Below are positions 36,838 to 44,836 of a stretch of 64,000 nt of DNA, in pieces. Numbering within the stretch: the stretch's first letter is position 1; every line of letters starts with the position of its first letter. Made by a program: the position numbers and the translations under genes. The DNA comes from Stenotrophomonas sp. UBA7346 (GTDB lineage: Bacteria > Pseudomonadota > Gammaproteobacteria > Xanthomonadales > Xanthomonadaceae), in NCBI GenBank assembly GCA_002471015.1, contig DKPB01000029.1, positions 1 through 64,000 on the forward strand. Reading direction: 5' to 3'. Below the pieces are notes generated by a model. That model made no database searches. It had not been told where the DNA came from and saw only the letters and a list, made by a program, of their open reading frames with translations.

Positions 36838-37000
36838 GCAGAAGCGAAAGCGAGAGCAAGAGCAAGAGCACCCCTCCCCAACCCTCCCCTTGCCTGCGGC
36901 AAAGGGAGGGGGTGGGTCCTGGCAAGCTTTCGGATTGCAGCGCAACCGCTTTGACCCCCTCCCTTGCGCGTAGCGCAGGGGAGGGTTGGGGAGGGGTAGC
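36838..37000. repeat. Hexamer tract and head-to-head GC-rich palindrome pair
   Basis: The 318 bases between hrpB and the next gene hold no gene. They start with imperfect AGAGCA/GAAGCG units (36838-36868), then a palindrome CACCCCTCCCCAACCCTCCCCTTGCCTGCGGCAAAGGGAGGG (36869-36910), a spacer, and an inverted CCCCCTCCCTTGCGCGTAGCGCAGGGGAGGGTTGGGGAGGGG (36955-36996). Confidence 0.8.
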
Positions 37001-37133
37001 TTTTGCCGTATGCCGTCACCGTTAATTCAGCTTCAGCCTGCCACAGCCACGGTCATCACTTCCCGGCTAACATCCCCTACACGCCTATGCGGCAACACTA
37101 GGCGTCTGACCCTCATCTACATGGAGTCCCCAC

Positions 37134-37490
37134 ATGAGCAAGTTCAGCGACATCACCGGACCGGCACTGGAACGCGCCCTGGAACTGGTCAACAGCGCCG
37201 GCGGCAACATCAAGCACGGTGGCTCCAGCGCCGCCGAGTGGCTCAAGACCGGCGCCGCCATTGGTGCGATGAAGACCGGCGGCCGTGCGGTCACCCGCGT
37301 CGCCAAGCGCAACCCCACCGCCACGGTTGCCGTGGCCGCAGTTGGCCTGGGTCTGCTCGGCTATGCGCTGTACCGCCGCAACAAGCGCGACAACGAAGCC
37401 ATCGAGGCCAAGTCGCGGCAGATCGCGCAGCGCCGCCGCCACGCGGCCAGCGTCACCGACGAAACCAGCGATATCGGCAGCGACGCCTGA
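37134..37490 (+). CDS. Small hypothetical membrane protein
   Basis: A 118-residue protein with an amphipathic Ala/Gly-rich N-terminal half (about residues 1-62), one membrane segment (about 64-81, TVAVAAVGLGLLGYALY), then a highly charged tail RRNKRDNEAIEAKSRQIAQRRRH. Layout resembles DUF883-like membrane-anchored helical proteins, but no motif confirms it. GGAG lies eight bases before the ATG, and a good terminator follows, so it is its own transcription unit. Function unknown. Confidence 0.72.
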   Translation: MSKFSDITGPALERALELVNSAGGNIKHGGSSAAEWLKTGAAIGAMKTGGRAVTRVAKRNPTATVAVAAVGLGLLGYALYRRNKRDNEAIEAKSRQIAQRRRHAASVTDETSDIGSDA

Positions 37491-37506
37491 GTCGGCTGCA
37501 ACAGCA

Positions 37507-37533
37507 ACGGGAGCGCATAGCGCTCCCGTTTTT
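37507..37533. terminator. Rho-independent terminator after the 118-residue gene
   Basis: Ten-base perfect stem ACGGGAGCGC/GCGCTCCCGT with a three-base loop ATA followed by TTTTC. It lies 16 bases after the stop; the minus-strand rluE gene stops at 37542, so it may serve as its terminator as well. Confidence 0.85.
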
Positions 37534-37541
37534 CATTGCAG

Positions 37542-38084
37542 TCAGCCGTCGATGCAGCGCCATTGCCCCGGTTGCAGCGCATCCAGCGCATGCGGCCCCA
37601 TCGAGGCACGCACCAGCCGCAAGGTCGGCAGGCCCACCGCCGCCGTCATCCGCCGCACCTGGCGGTTACGCCCCTCACGCAGGGTGATCGCCAACCACGC
37701 ATCGGGCACTGTCTTGCGGAACCGCACCGGCGGGTCACGCTGCCACAGGCGGGGGGCGGGCTCCAGCAGCCTTGCCTGTGCCGGCAGGGTAGGCCCGTCA
37801 TTGAGCTGCACACCATCGCGCAGTGCCTGCAGCTTCTCCGCGCTCGGGACGCCCTCCACCTGCACCCAGTAGGTCTTGGGTTGCTTGTGCCGCGGGTCGG
37901 TCAGGCGATGGGCAAGGTTGCCATCGTCGGTGAGCAGCAACAGGCCTTCGCTGTCGTAATCCAGGCGGCCCGCCGCATACACGTTTGCCGGCAGCCCGAA
38001 GCCGGCCAGCGTCGCCCGCGGCGGTTGGCTGCGATCGGTGAACTGGCACAGCACGTTGAAGGGCTTGTTGAAGGCGATGAGCAT
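37542..38084 (-). CDS. rluE: 23S rRNA pseudouridine synthase RluE
   Basis: A 180-residue RsuA/RluB-type pseudouridine synthase. The catalytic Asp is in AAGRLDYDSEGLLLLT (near residue 45). Short length, lack of an S4 domain, and motifs LIAFNKPFNVLCQFTD, YWVQVEGVP, LNDGPTLPA and ITLREGRNRQVRRMTA match RluE, which modifies U2457 of E. coli 23S rRNA. The open frame extends to 38180 into palindromic sequence; MLIAFNKPF at 38084 is the proper start. Upstream DNA (38115-38170) again holds GC-rich palindromes. Confidence 0.92.
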   Translation of the reverse strand: MLIAFNKPFNVLCQFTDRSQPPRATLAGFGLPANVYAAGRLDYDSEGLLLLTDDGNLAHRLTDPRHKQPKTYWVQVEGVPSAEKLQALRDGVQLNDGPTLPAQARLLEPAPRLWQRDPPVRFRKTVPDAWLAITLREGRNRQVRRMTAAVGLPTLRLVRASMGPHALDALQPGQWRCIDG

Positions 38085-38223
38085 GAGCGGACGGTATTGA
38101 ACGTTCTCTTCCCGTGGCGAAGGGAAACAAGCCTGTCCCCGCGACGGCGGGGATGGCTCGAAGGGGGCGAATGCGCGCAATGATGGGGCAAAGCCCCGCG
38201 CGCAGCCACCCCGCCAGCGGCGC

Positions 38224-39078
38224 TCAGTTTTTCACGAAGCGCAGCGTCATGCGGTCGCTTTCGCCGATGGCCTTGTACTTGGCGGCATCGGCGGCGTCAT
38301 GGTTGTTGGACGGCGGCAGGGTCCAGACACCATTGGGATGGTCCTTGGTGTCGGCCGGGTTGGCATTGATCTCGCTGCTCTGGACCAGGCTGAAACCGGC
38401 CGCCTCGGCCATCGCGATCACCTGCGCCTGGCCCACGTAGCCGCTCTTGTCGTCAGCCGGCACATCGGCCTTGGCGCGGTGTTCGACCACACCCAGCGTG
38501 CCGCCGGGCTTGAGCACGTCATGGAAGGCCTTGAACATGCCTTCGGCCTGGCCATTGGCACGCCAGTTGTGGACATTGCGGAAGGTCAGCACCAGGTCGG
38601 CCGAGCCCGGTGCACCCAGCACCGGTGCGGCCGGATCGTAGGCCACTTCGACCGCGCGGTCGTACTGCGCCGGGGCATCGGCAAACTTCTTGGCCAGGCC
38701 ATCGCGCGAACGTTGCTGATAATCACGGCCACCACCGGCCGGCAACGCCGCCGGGTCCACCACTGCTGCCACATACCTGCCGTTCTCACGCAGGTAGGGC
38801 GCCAGGATCTCCGCATACCAGCCGCCACCCGGGGTGATCTCGACCACGGTCTGGTTCGGCTGCAGGCCGAAGAAAGCCAGTGTCTGCGCTGGATGGCGGT
38901 AGTTGTCACGTGCCACGTTGGCCGGGCTGCGCCAGTTGGCGGCAATGGCCGCCTGCAGCTCCGGAGCCACCTGGGCGCTGTCGGCAGCAACAACAGCTTC
39001 GCTGGCCAGGGTGGCAAACGGCAGGGCCGAAGCCACCGCCAACAGGCAGGCACAAAACAGGGGCGCACGCGTTTTCAT
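38224..39078 (-). CDS. Exported class I methyltransferase-fold protein
   Basis: A 284-residue protein with a Sec-type signal (first about 25 residues, MKTRAPLFCACLLAVASALPFATLAS). The mature part has a SAM-binding fold: VVEITPGGGWYAEILAPYL (motif I variant), ADLVLTFRNVHNW, KPGGTLGVVEH. This matches the predicted-methyltransferase family of COG4798, found as exported proteins in Proteobacteria. A methyl donor would be scarce in the periplasm, so its actual activity is uncertain. GGAG lies before the ATG at 39078. Confidence 0.82.
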   Translation of the reverse strand: MKTRAPLFCACLLAVASALPFATLASEAVVAADSAQVAPELQAAIAANWRSPANVARDNYRHPAQTLAFFGLQPNQTVVEITPGGGWYAEILAPYLRENGRYVAAVVDPAALPAGGGRDYQQRSRDGLAKKFADAPAQYDRAVEVAYDPAAPVLGAPGSADLVLTFRNVHNWRANGQAEGMFKAFHDVLKPGGTLGVVEHRAKADVPADDKSGYVGQAQVIAMAEAAGFSLVQSSEINANPADTKDHPNGVWTLPPSNNHDAADAAKYKAIGESDRMTLRFVKN

Positions 39079-39257
39079 GTGAGTCTCCGGCGGTTGAGAC
39101 GCCGAGCCTAGCATGCCGTTGCAATCGCACTGCAGCACGAAATGTTTACAACGCGTTAGCGCGGACAAGCACAACGGAACGCTGTTTTCACCGCTTTGCC
39201 ACGGAATTGGAACGCCTTGCGTCTATGCTGGAGAACTGGACAACAAAGGAGGAATGC

Positions 39258-40214
39258 ATGCCCCCGTCACGCGAACTTGGTCGCTCCGGCCTGCAGGTCA
39301 GTCCCATTGCCTTCGGTGGCAACGTGTTCGGCTGGAGTGCCGACGAAAAAACCGCGTTCACCCTGCTGGATGCCTTTGTCGATGCCGGCTTCAACCTGGT
39401 CGACACCGCCGATGTCTATCCGGCCTGGGTGCCGGGCAACCGCGGCGGCGAGTCGGAAACCATCATCGGCCGGTGGCTGCAGCACAGTGGCAAACGCGAC
39501 AAGGTGGTCATCGCCACCAAGGTAGCCAAGTGGGCAGAACGCCCCGGCCTGTCGGCGGACAACATCAATGCCGCCATCGAGGATTCGCTGCGCCGCCTGC
39601 AGACCGACGTCATTGATCTGTACCAGGCACACGAAGACGATGAGTCGGTGCCGCTGGAGGAATCGCTGGGTGCGTTCGCGCGCCTGGTGCAGGCCGGCAA
39701 GGTCCGCGCCATCGGTGCCTCCAACTACAGTGCCGCGCGCCTGCGCGAGGCACTCAAGGTGTCAGCCGACTATCACCTGCCGCGCTATGAGACCTTGCAG
39801 CCGGAGTACAACCTGTACGACCGCGCCGGCTACGAAGCCGAACTGGAGCCGCTGGCGCGCGAACAAGGCCTTGGCGTGATCAGCTACTACTCGCTGGCCA
39901 GCGGGTTCCTCAGCGGCAAATACCGTACAGCCCAGGACGTGGGCAAGAGCGCTGCGCGCGGTGCCAAGGTGGCCGCGCAGTACCTCAACCCGCGTGGCCT
40001 GCGCATCCTGCAGGCGCTGGACGACGTGGCCGCCAGCCACAACGCCACACCCGCACAGGTTGCCCTGGCCTGGTTGATCGCCCGCCCCGGCATCACCGCC
40101 CCCATCGTCAGCGCCACCAGCGTGCCGCAGTTGCAGGAAGTGCTTGCCGCGGCGCAGCTGGCATTGACCCCGGTTCAGCTGGCGCAGCTGGACAGCGCCA
40201 GTGCCGAAACGTGA
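39258..40214 (+). CDS. Aldo/keto reductase
   Basis: A 318-residue NADPH-dependent oxidoreductase with a TIM barrel. Catalytic residues can be placed: Asp and Tyr in VDTADVYP, Lys in ATKVAKW, His in YQAHEDD. The NADP-binding end reads PIVSATSVPQLQE. The pattern fits the YajO/Tas-like group of AKRs; substrate unknown. AAGGAGG precedes the ATG by five bases, which fixes the start at 39258, though the frame is open much further upstream. Confidence 0.9.
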   Translation: MPPSRELGRSGLQVSPIAFGGNVFGWSADEKTAFTLLDAFVDAGFNLVDTADVYPAWVPGNRGGESETIIGRWLQHSGKRDKVVIATKVAKWAERPGLSADNINAAIEDSLRRLQTDVIDLYQAHEDDESVPLEESLGAFARLVQAGKVRAIGASNYSAARLREALKVSADYHLPRYETLQPEYNLYDRAGYEAELEPLAREQGLGVISYYSLASGFLSGKYRTAQDVGKSAARGAKVAAQYLNPRGLRILQALDDVAASHNATPAQVALAWLIARPGITAPIVSATSVPQLQEVLAAAQLALTPVQLAQLDSASAET

Positions 40215-40291
40215 ACCGGCTTGCTTGATTCCCCCCTGCGCCGGACTTAGCATCGCTGGACAGGGGGTAGACCGCGAATGGAGTCCTACCC

Positions 40292-40579
40292 ATGCAGACC
40301 ACATCCGCAGCCCAACGCAATTTCGACCGTGACGCCGAGCTGACCTACTGGCGCGGCGTACATGCCATCGGCCACCTCGGCCAGCACGATTTCGACCATT
40401 ACCAGCGACTGCTGGAAATGGGCTATGACGTGTACCAGGCGTATCCACGCGCTACTGAAGAACAGCTCTACAAAGTGCTGCAGGACAGCTACCACCGGCA
40501 CAACCCGGCACTGGCCGTGTCCTGGGACGAAGCACGCTGGCTGGTGCGGCACGCCTGGCACCACGCCGAGCAGCACTGA
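40292..40579 (+). CDS. Small hypothetical protein
   Basis: A 95-residue soluble protein rich in His, Trp and Tyr (GQHDFDHYQRLLEMGYDVYQAYPRATEEQL, later WLVRHAWHHAEQH). No family recognised. Probably all-helical. GGAG lies eight bases before the ATG, and coding-like codon use supports it. It lies 77 bases after the aldo/keto reductase gene and may be co-transcribed. The aromatic/His richness may suggest metal or cofactor contact, but nothing shows it. A strong hairpin follows. Confidence 0.7.
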   Translation: MQTTSAAQRNFDRDAELTYWRGVHAIGHLGQHDFDHYQRLLEMGYDVYQAYPRATEEQLYKVLQDSYHRHNPALAVSWDEARWLVRHAWHHAEQH

Positions 40580-40631
40580 CAAGCGGCGGTAGCCGCGGCG
40601 CACGCCGCCAAACCACGGCAACGCCTGCAAC

Positions 40632-40666
40632 ACACCCACCCCTGCACCAGCGACAGGGGTGGGTGT
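40632..40666. terminator. Hairpin between convergent genes
   Basis: Thirteen-base perfect stem ACACCCACCCCTG/CAGGGGTGGGTGT with a nine-base loop, between the plus-strand 95-residue gene and the minus-strand LysR gene. No clear T-run, so a role as terminator or protective hairpin is a guess. Confidence 0.5.
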
Positions 40667-40727
40667 TACAGGGTGGCCGCCCTGCACTGCCTCATCGCCC
40701 CAACACCAGCCTGTCAGCTGCGCCGGC

Positions 40728-41630
40728 TTACTGCGTGTACGCCGCCTTCGCCATGGCCTCGCCCAGATAGTCCAGGAACGAGCGGATCCGCGCCGACACC
40801 GCGGTGTTGCGGTAGTACACCGCATGGATGGGCTGTCGCACTTCCACGGTCTGCTTTGCCAGCACCTGCACCAGACTGCCCTGGGCACGGTCCTGTTCGG
40901 TCAGGAAATCGGACAGGCAGACGATGCCCACGCCCTCCAGCGCCAGGCGGTGCAGGATCTCGCCACTGTTCACCGCCAGGCTTGGCCGCACATGCAACAG
41001 GCCACCATCGGCGTCCGGCAATGGCCAGGTGTTGAGCGAGTCCGGTTCATTGAAGCCGAGCAGCGCATGCGCCTGCAGTTGCGCCACCGTCTTCGGCGTG
41101 CCGTGCTGTTGCAGATACGCAGGGCTGGCCAGCACCCGTAGCCGGCTGTGGCCCAATGGCCGCGCATGCAGGGTGGAGTCGGCCAAGGGGCCGATGCGGA
41201 TGGCGATATCGGTGCGGCGCTCGAGCAGGTCGATGTAACGCTCGCTGCTGTTGAGCTCCAGTGCGACCTGCGGATAGCGGCTGCAGTACTCGGCCACCAG
41301 CGGCGCGATCACATGCAGCACGAAGGGCATGGCCGCATCCACCCGCAACCGCCCCGAGGGCGTGCCACGGCGCGCGGCGATCTGTTCCTCGGCGGCATCC
41401 ACCGAGGCGACGATGGCGCGCGCCTGCGCCAGGAAGGACTCCCCCTCGGCGGTGAGCTGCAGGCGGCGGGTGGTACGGGTCAGCAAGGTGGTGCCCAGCT
41501 TCTCCTCCAATCGCCCCAATGCGCGGCTCACGCCGGAGGTGGTCTGGCCCAGCTGCTCGGCGGCGGCGGTGATAGAGCCGGTATCGATCACCGCGATGAA
41601 GGCCTGCATTTCGTCGAGGGTGGTTTTCAT
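40728..41630 (-). CDS. LysR-family transcriptional regulator
   Basis: A 300-residue regulator. N-terminal winged HTH: FIAVIDTGSITAAAEQLGQTTSGVSRALGRLEEKLGTTLLTRTTRRLQLTAEG (about residues 10-63). The effector domain follows (SGRLRVDAAMPFVLHVIAPLVAEY, DIAIRIGPLADSTLHARPLG). The pattern matches the CrgA/DmlR-type group. It is divergent from the MFS transporter gene across 125 bases, which carry a LysR-type operator candidate at 41662-41680; it probably controls that gene. Effector unknown. Confidence 0.9.
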   Translation of the reverse strand: MKTTLDEMQAFIAVIDTGSITAAAEQLGQTTSGVSRALGRLEEKLGTTLLTRTTRRLQLTAEGESFLAQARAIVASVDAAEEQIAARRGTPSGRLRVDAAMPFVLHVIAPLVAEYCSRYPQVALELNSSERYIDLLERRTDIAIRIGPLADSTLHARPLGHSRLRVLASPAYLQQHGTPKTVAQLQAHALLGFNEPDSLNTWPLPDADGGLLHVRPSLAVNSGEILHRLALEGVGIVCLSDFLTEQDRAQGSLVQVLAKQTVEVRQPIHAVYYRNTAVSARIRSFLDYLGEAMAKAAYTQ

Positions 41631-41661
41631 CGGATCAAGGGCAGCGGGAGGGCGGATCCAT

Positions 41662-41680
41662 TATTGACCAAAATTCAATA
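41662..41680. promoter_or_regulatory. LysR-type operator candidate
   Basis: TATTGA-N7-TCAATA (19 bases) contains the T-N11-A core of LysR sites within a perfect 6-bp dyad. It is 32 bases before the LysR start and 76 bases before the MFS start. Confidence 0.6.
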
Positions 41681-41755
41681 GTCATTGGGTGCAAACCGGC
41701 TTTTTCAGCAACAGTTACCCCGCCAGACTGCGCGCCCCTTTCCGAGGAATCGCCC

Positions 41756-42970
41756 ATGTCCCGCGGTATCCCCCTTGCCCTGCTGGCGCTGACCCTGGGT
41801 GCGTTCGCCATCGGCACCACCGAGTTCGTCATCGTCGGCCTGATCCCGACCATTGCCGCCGACCTGCAGGTCAGCCTGCCCTCGGCCGGCCTGCTGGTTT
41901 CGCTGTATGCGCTGGGCGTTGCGGTGGGTGCGCCCGTACTCACCGCCCTGACCGGACGGGTGCCACGCAAGGCTTTGCTGGTCGCGCTGATGCTGCTGTT
42001 CACCGTCGGCAACCTGATTGCGTGGATGGCGCCGGGCTATGGCTCGTTGATCGTGGCGCGGGTGCTGACCGGGCTGGCGCATGGTGTGTTCTTCTCGATC
42101 GGCTCGATCATCGCCACCTCGGTGGTGCCCAGGGACAAGGCCGCCAGCGCGATCGCGATCATGTTCACCGGGCTGACGGTGGCGCTGGTGACCGGCGTAC
42201 CGCTGGGCACCTTCATCGGGCAGCACCTCGGTTGGCGTGCCACCTTCCTGGCGGTGGCTGCGTTGGGCGTGATCGCCCTGCTCGGCAGCCTGCTGTTCGT
42301 GCCGCGCAACCTGCCGCGCAGCGCACCGGCCACCTTTGGGCAACAGTTCGCGGTGCTGGCACAACCACGACTGTTGCTGGTCTATGCGATGACCGCGCTG
42401 GGCTATGGCGGCACCTTTCTTTCCTTTACCTTCCTCGCCTCGATCCTGCAGGACGTCAGCGGCTTCTCGGCCAATGCCGTAAGCGCGGTGTTGCTGGTCT
42501 ACGGCGTGTCGGTGGCCATCGGCAATCTGTGGGGCGGGCGTCTGGCTGACCGCCGGGGCCCGGTGCCCGCATTGACCTTGATCTTCGGCCTGCTTGCCGT
42601 GGTGCTGCTGGCGCTCACCTTCACCGCCTACAACCGCTGGCTGGTGCTGTTGACGGTGCTGGCGCTGGGCGCAGTGGCGTTCGGCAATGTGCCGGGCCTG
42701 CAGGTGTATGTGGTCAAGCAGGCACAGCGCTTCGTGCCGCAGGCAACGGATGTTGCGTCCGGCCTGAACATCGCCGCCTTCAACATCGGCATCGCGCTGG
42801 GTGCCTCGCTCGGCGGCCTGGTGGTCGATCACATCGGCCTGATGCACACGCCGTGGATGGGCGCGCTGGTGGTGCTGGGTGCGCTGGCATTGACGGTACT
42901 GAGTGGCCGGCTGGATGGCCGCGATGGATTGGATGTGCGCGCCGAGGGCATTGCCGTCAGCGCGCACTGA
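41756..42970 (+). CDS. MFS transporter, DHA1 family (AraJ/YdhP-like)
   Basis: A 404-residue inner membrane protein with about twelve helices. The N-terminus LALLALTLGAFAIGTTEFVIVGLIPTIAADL is the signature of the drug/arabinose-efflux DHA1 group, and LTALTGRVPRKALL is the loop 2-3 motif. Substrate unknown; likely an exporter of drugs or sugars. GAGGAA is nine bases before the ATG. It is divergent from the LysR gene, whose operator candidate lies between. Confidence 0.92.
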   Translation: MSRGIPLALLALTLGAFAIGTTEFVIVGLIPTIAADLQVSLPSAGLLVSLYALGVAVGAPVLTALTGRVPRKALLVALMLLFTVGNLIAWMAPGYGSLIVARVLTGLAHGVFFSIGSIIATSVVPRDKAASAIAIMFTGLTVALVTGVPLGTFIGQHLGWRATFLAVAALGVIALLGSLLFVPRNLPRSAPATFGQQFAVLAQPRLLLVYAMTALGYGGTFLSFTFLASILQDVSGFSANAVSAVLLVYGVSVAIGNLWGGRLADRRGPVPALTLIFGLLAVVLLALTFTAYNRWLVLLTVLALGAVAFGNVPGLQVYVVKQAQRFVPQATDVASGLNIAAFNIGIALGASLGGLVVDHIGLMHTPWMGALVVLGALALTVLSGRLDGRDGLDVRAEGIAVSAH

Positions 42971-43051
42971 CGGAACACGCTGTTACTCCCTTTTACCTTT
43001 TCGTTCGCGCTGCGCGGCGTAGCCTGTGAGTGCGAATTTCAGGAGATTTGA

Positions 43052-43852
43052 ATGAACATTCCCGCTATCGGCCTTGGCACCTATCGCCTCAAGGGCCAGG
43101 TCCTCACCGACTCCGTGCACAACGCATTGGAGCTTGGCTACCGCGCTTTCGACACCGCACAGATCTACGACAATGAAGCCGACCTTGGCGCAGCGATTGC
43201 CAGCGGCGCGGTGCCGCGCGAGCAGCTGTTCCTGACCACCAAGATCTGGATCAGCAACTTCCACCACGATGACCTGCTTGCCAGCCTGCGCGAGAGCCTG
43301 CGCAAGCTGCGCACCGATCATGTCGACCTGACCCTGATCCACTGGCCCTCACCCAAGGACGAAGTGCCGATGGCCGAGTACCTCGGTGCGCTGCGCGAAG
43401 CCAAGGCGCTGGGTTTGACCAAGGCGATCGGTGTTTCCAACTTCACCATCGACCTGACCCGCCAGGCCATCGCCATCCTCGGCGCCGATGCCATCGCCAC
43501 CAACCAGATCGAAGTGCATCCCTATCTGCAGAACCGCGCCTTGATCGCCTACCTGCGTGAGCAGGGCATCCCTGTCACCGCGTTCATGAGCCTGGCCTAT
43601 GGCGCGGTGCTGAAGGACCCGGTGATCCAGGCCATTGCCGACAAGCACCAGGCAAGCACCGCGCAGGTCGCGTTGGCGTGGGCCTTGCAGCAGGGCTATG
43701 CGGTGATTCCGTCGTCGACCAAGCGTGAGAACCTTGCCGGCAACCTGCAGGCGGCGCAGCTGCGGCTGGATGCCGAGGACATGGCTCGGATCGCGGAGCT
43801 GGATCGTGGCGAACGCGTGGCCAACCCGGGCATCGCGCCGGCTTGGGATTGA
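43052..43852 (+). CDS. dkgB: 2,5-diketo-D-gluconate reductase B-like aldo/keto reductase
   Basis: A 266-residue NADPH-dependent oxidoreductase. Catalytic residues are visible: Asp and Tyr in FDTAQIYDNE, Lys in TTKIW, His in LIHWPSP. IPSSTKRENLAGNL binds NADPH. Length (E. coli DkgB has 267) and motifs match the DkgB branch, which reduces 2,5-diketogluconate and a range of aldehydes such as methylglyoxal. AGGAG lies six bases before the ATG. Gap of 81 bases from the MFS gene, so co-transcription is possible. It converges on the next gene with six bases between. Confidence 0.88.
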   Translation: MNIPAIGLGTYRLKGQVLTDSVHNALELGYRAFDTAQIYDNEADLGAAIASGAVPREQLFLTTKIWISNFHHDDLLASLRESLRKLRTDHVDLTLIHWPSPKDEVPMAEYLGALREAKALGLTKAIGVSNFTIDLTRQAIAILGADAIATNQIEVHPYLQNRALIAYLREQGIPVTAFMSLAYGAVLKDPVIQAIADKHQASTAQVALAWALQQGYAVIPSSTKRENLAGNLQAAQLRLDAEDMARIAELDRGERVANPGIAPAWD

Positions 43853-43858
43853 GATCGA

Positions 43859-44584
43859 TCAGCCTGGCGTGGATAGCAGCCAGGCACGCATCGCAGCGTT
43901 CACTTCCGCCGGTTTCTCCAACGGTGCCAGATGACCGCAGTCCTCGATCACCACCAGCGTTGATTGCGGCATCAGCGCAGCCATCTGCTCGCTGACCGGC
44001 AAGGGCGTGATTGCATCATTGCGCCCGCAGACGATCAAGGCCGGGCCCTGCCAGGCACGCAGGACCTCGCTGCCATCGGCACGCTGCAGCTGGCTCTGGC
44101 GCAGGAAGACTTCGGCGCCGAGGCGTGCGGTCATGCTGCGCACGGTATCCACCAATGCGTGATCTTCAAGCCGCGACGCATCGATATAGCTGCGCATCAG
44201 CTTGTCGCCGAAGCCATGGAAGGTGCCGGGCAGGCGCACGCTGTTCTGCTGCGCCAGGCGCTGGGCGGCACGCTCGGGCGAATCGGGTTTGAACGAGGTA
44301 TCCAGCAGTGCCAGCTTCAATACGCGTTGCGGGGCGATACGCAGGATTTCTTGGGCGACGTAGCCACCGAGGGAAAAGCCGGCCAGCGCGAACTGTGCAG
44401 GGGCCTTGGCCAGGACGTCTTCGGCGACCGCGCGCATCGTGGTTTGCCGGGTGAGATCACCGACCTGGCAATCGGCGATGTCGGCCAGCGCGTCGAGCTG
44501 GGCCTGCCAGAGGGTGGCGTCGTTGAGCAGGCCGGGCAGCAGGAGCAGCGGGGTTCGGGTGGCGGGGGCTTGGTGCATTTGCAT
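43859..44584 (-). CDS. Alpha/beta hydrolase
   Basis: A 241-residue soluble hydrolase. Oxyanion-side LLLLPGLLNDATLW, nucleophile GFSLGGYVAQ, acid in GRNDAITPLPV and His in DCGHLAPLEKP are all present. Substrate unknown; likely a carboxylester or small-molecule hydrolase. The open frame continues to 44746 into palindromic repeats, but MQMHQAPATRTP at 44584 is where hydrolase similarity begins. Palindrome DNA forms its upstream region. Confidence 0.87.
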   Translation of the reverse strand: MQMHQAPATRTPLLLLPGLLNDATLWQAQLDALADIADCQVGDLTRQTTMRAVAEDVLAKAPAQFALAGFSLGGYVAQEILRIAPQRVLKLALLDTSFKPDSPERAAQRLAQQNSVRLPGTFHGFGDKLMRSYIDASRLEDHALVDTVRSMTARLGAEVFLRQSQLQRADGSEVLRAWQGPALIVCGRNDAITPLPVSEQMAALMPQSTLVVIEDCGHLAPLEKPAEVNAAMRAWLLSTPG

Positions 44585-44634
44585 GGCGCTATTGTCGCGC
44601 CTTGGGGTGGTTTGGGGGTGAGGGGTGGGGTTGG

Positions 44635-44818
44635 GCAACTGCCAAAGCCAGAGCCAAAGCACCCCTCCCCAGCCCTCCCCTGCGCTATGCGAAGGGAGGG
44701 AGCGAAGCAGAGCACCCCTCCCCAACCCTCCCCTTGCCTTCGGCAAAGGGAGGGAGCGAGCTGATCTGCCCCCTCCCTTGCGCGTAGCGCAGGGGAGGGT
44801 TGGGGAGGGGTGCCTTTG
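44635..44818. repeat. Triple GC-rich palindrome array
   Basis: Degenerate AAAGCC/AGAGCC hexamers (44638-44660) lead into CACCCCTCCCCAGCCCTCCCC (from 44659), CACCCCTCCCCAACCCTCCCC (from 44713) and the inverted CCCCCTCCCTTGCGCGTAGC (from 44769, ending GGGTTGGGGAGGGG near 44811). It fills most of the 252-base gap upstream of the hydrolase gene and downstream of the Pat-type gene, with no gene seen. Confidence 0.8.
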
Positions 44819-44836
44819 GCTCTTGGCCTTCAGCTC

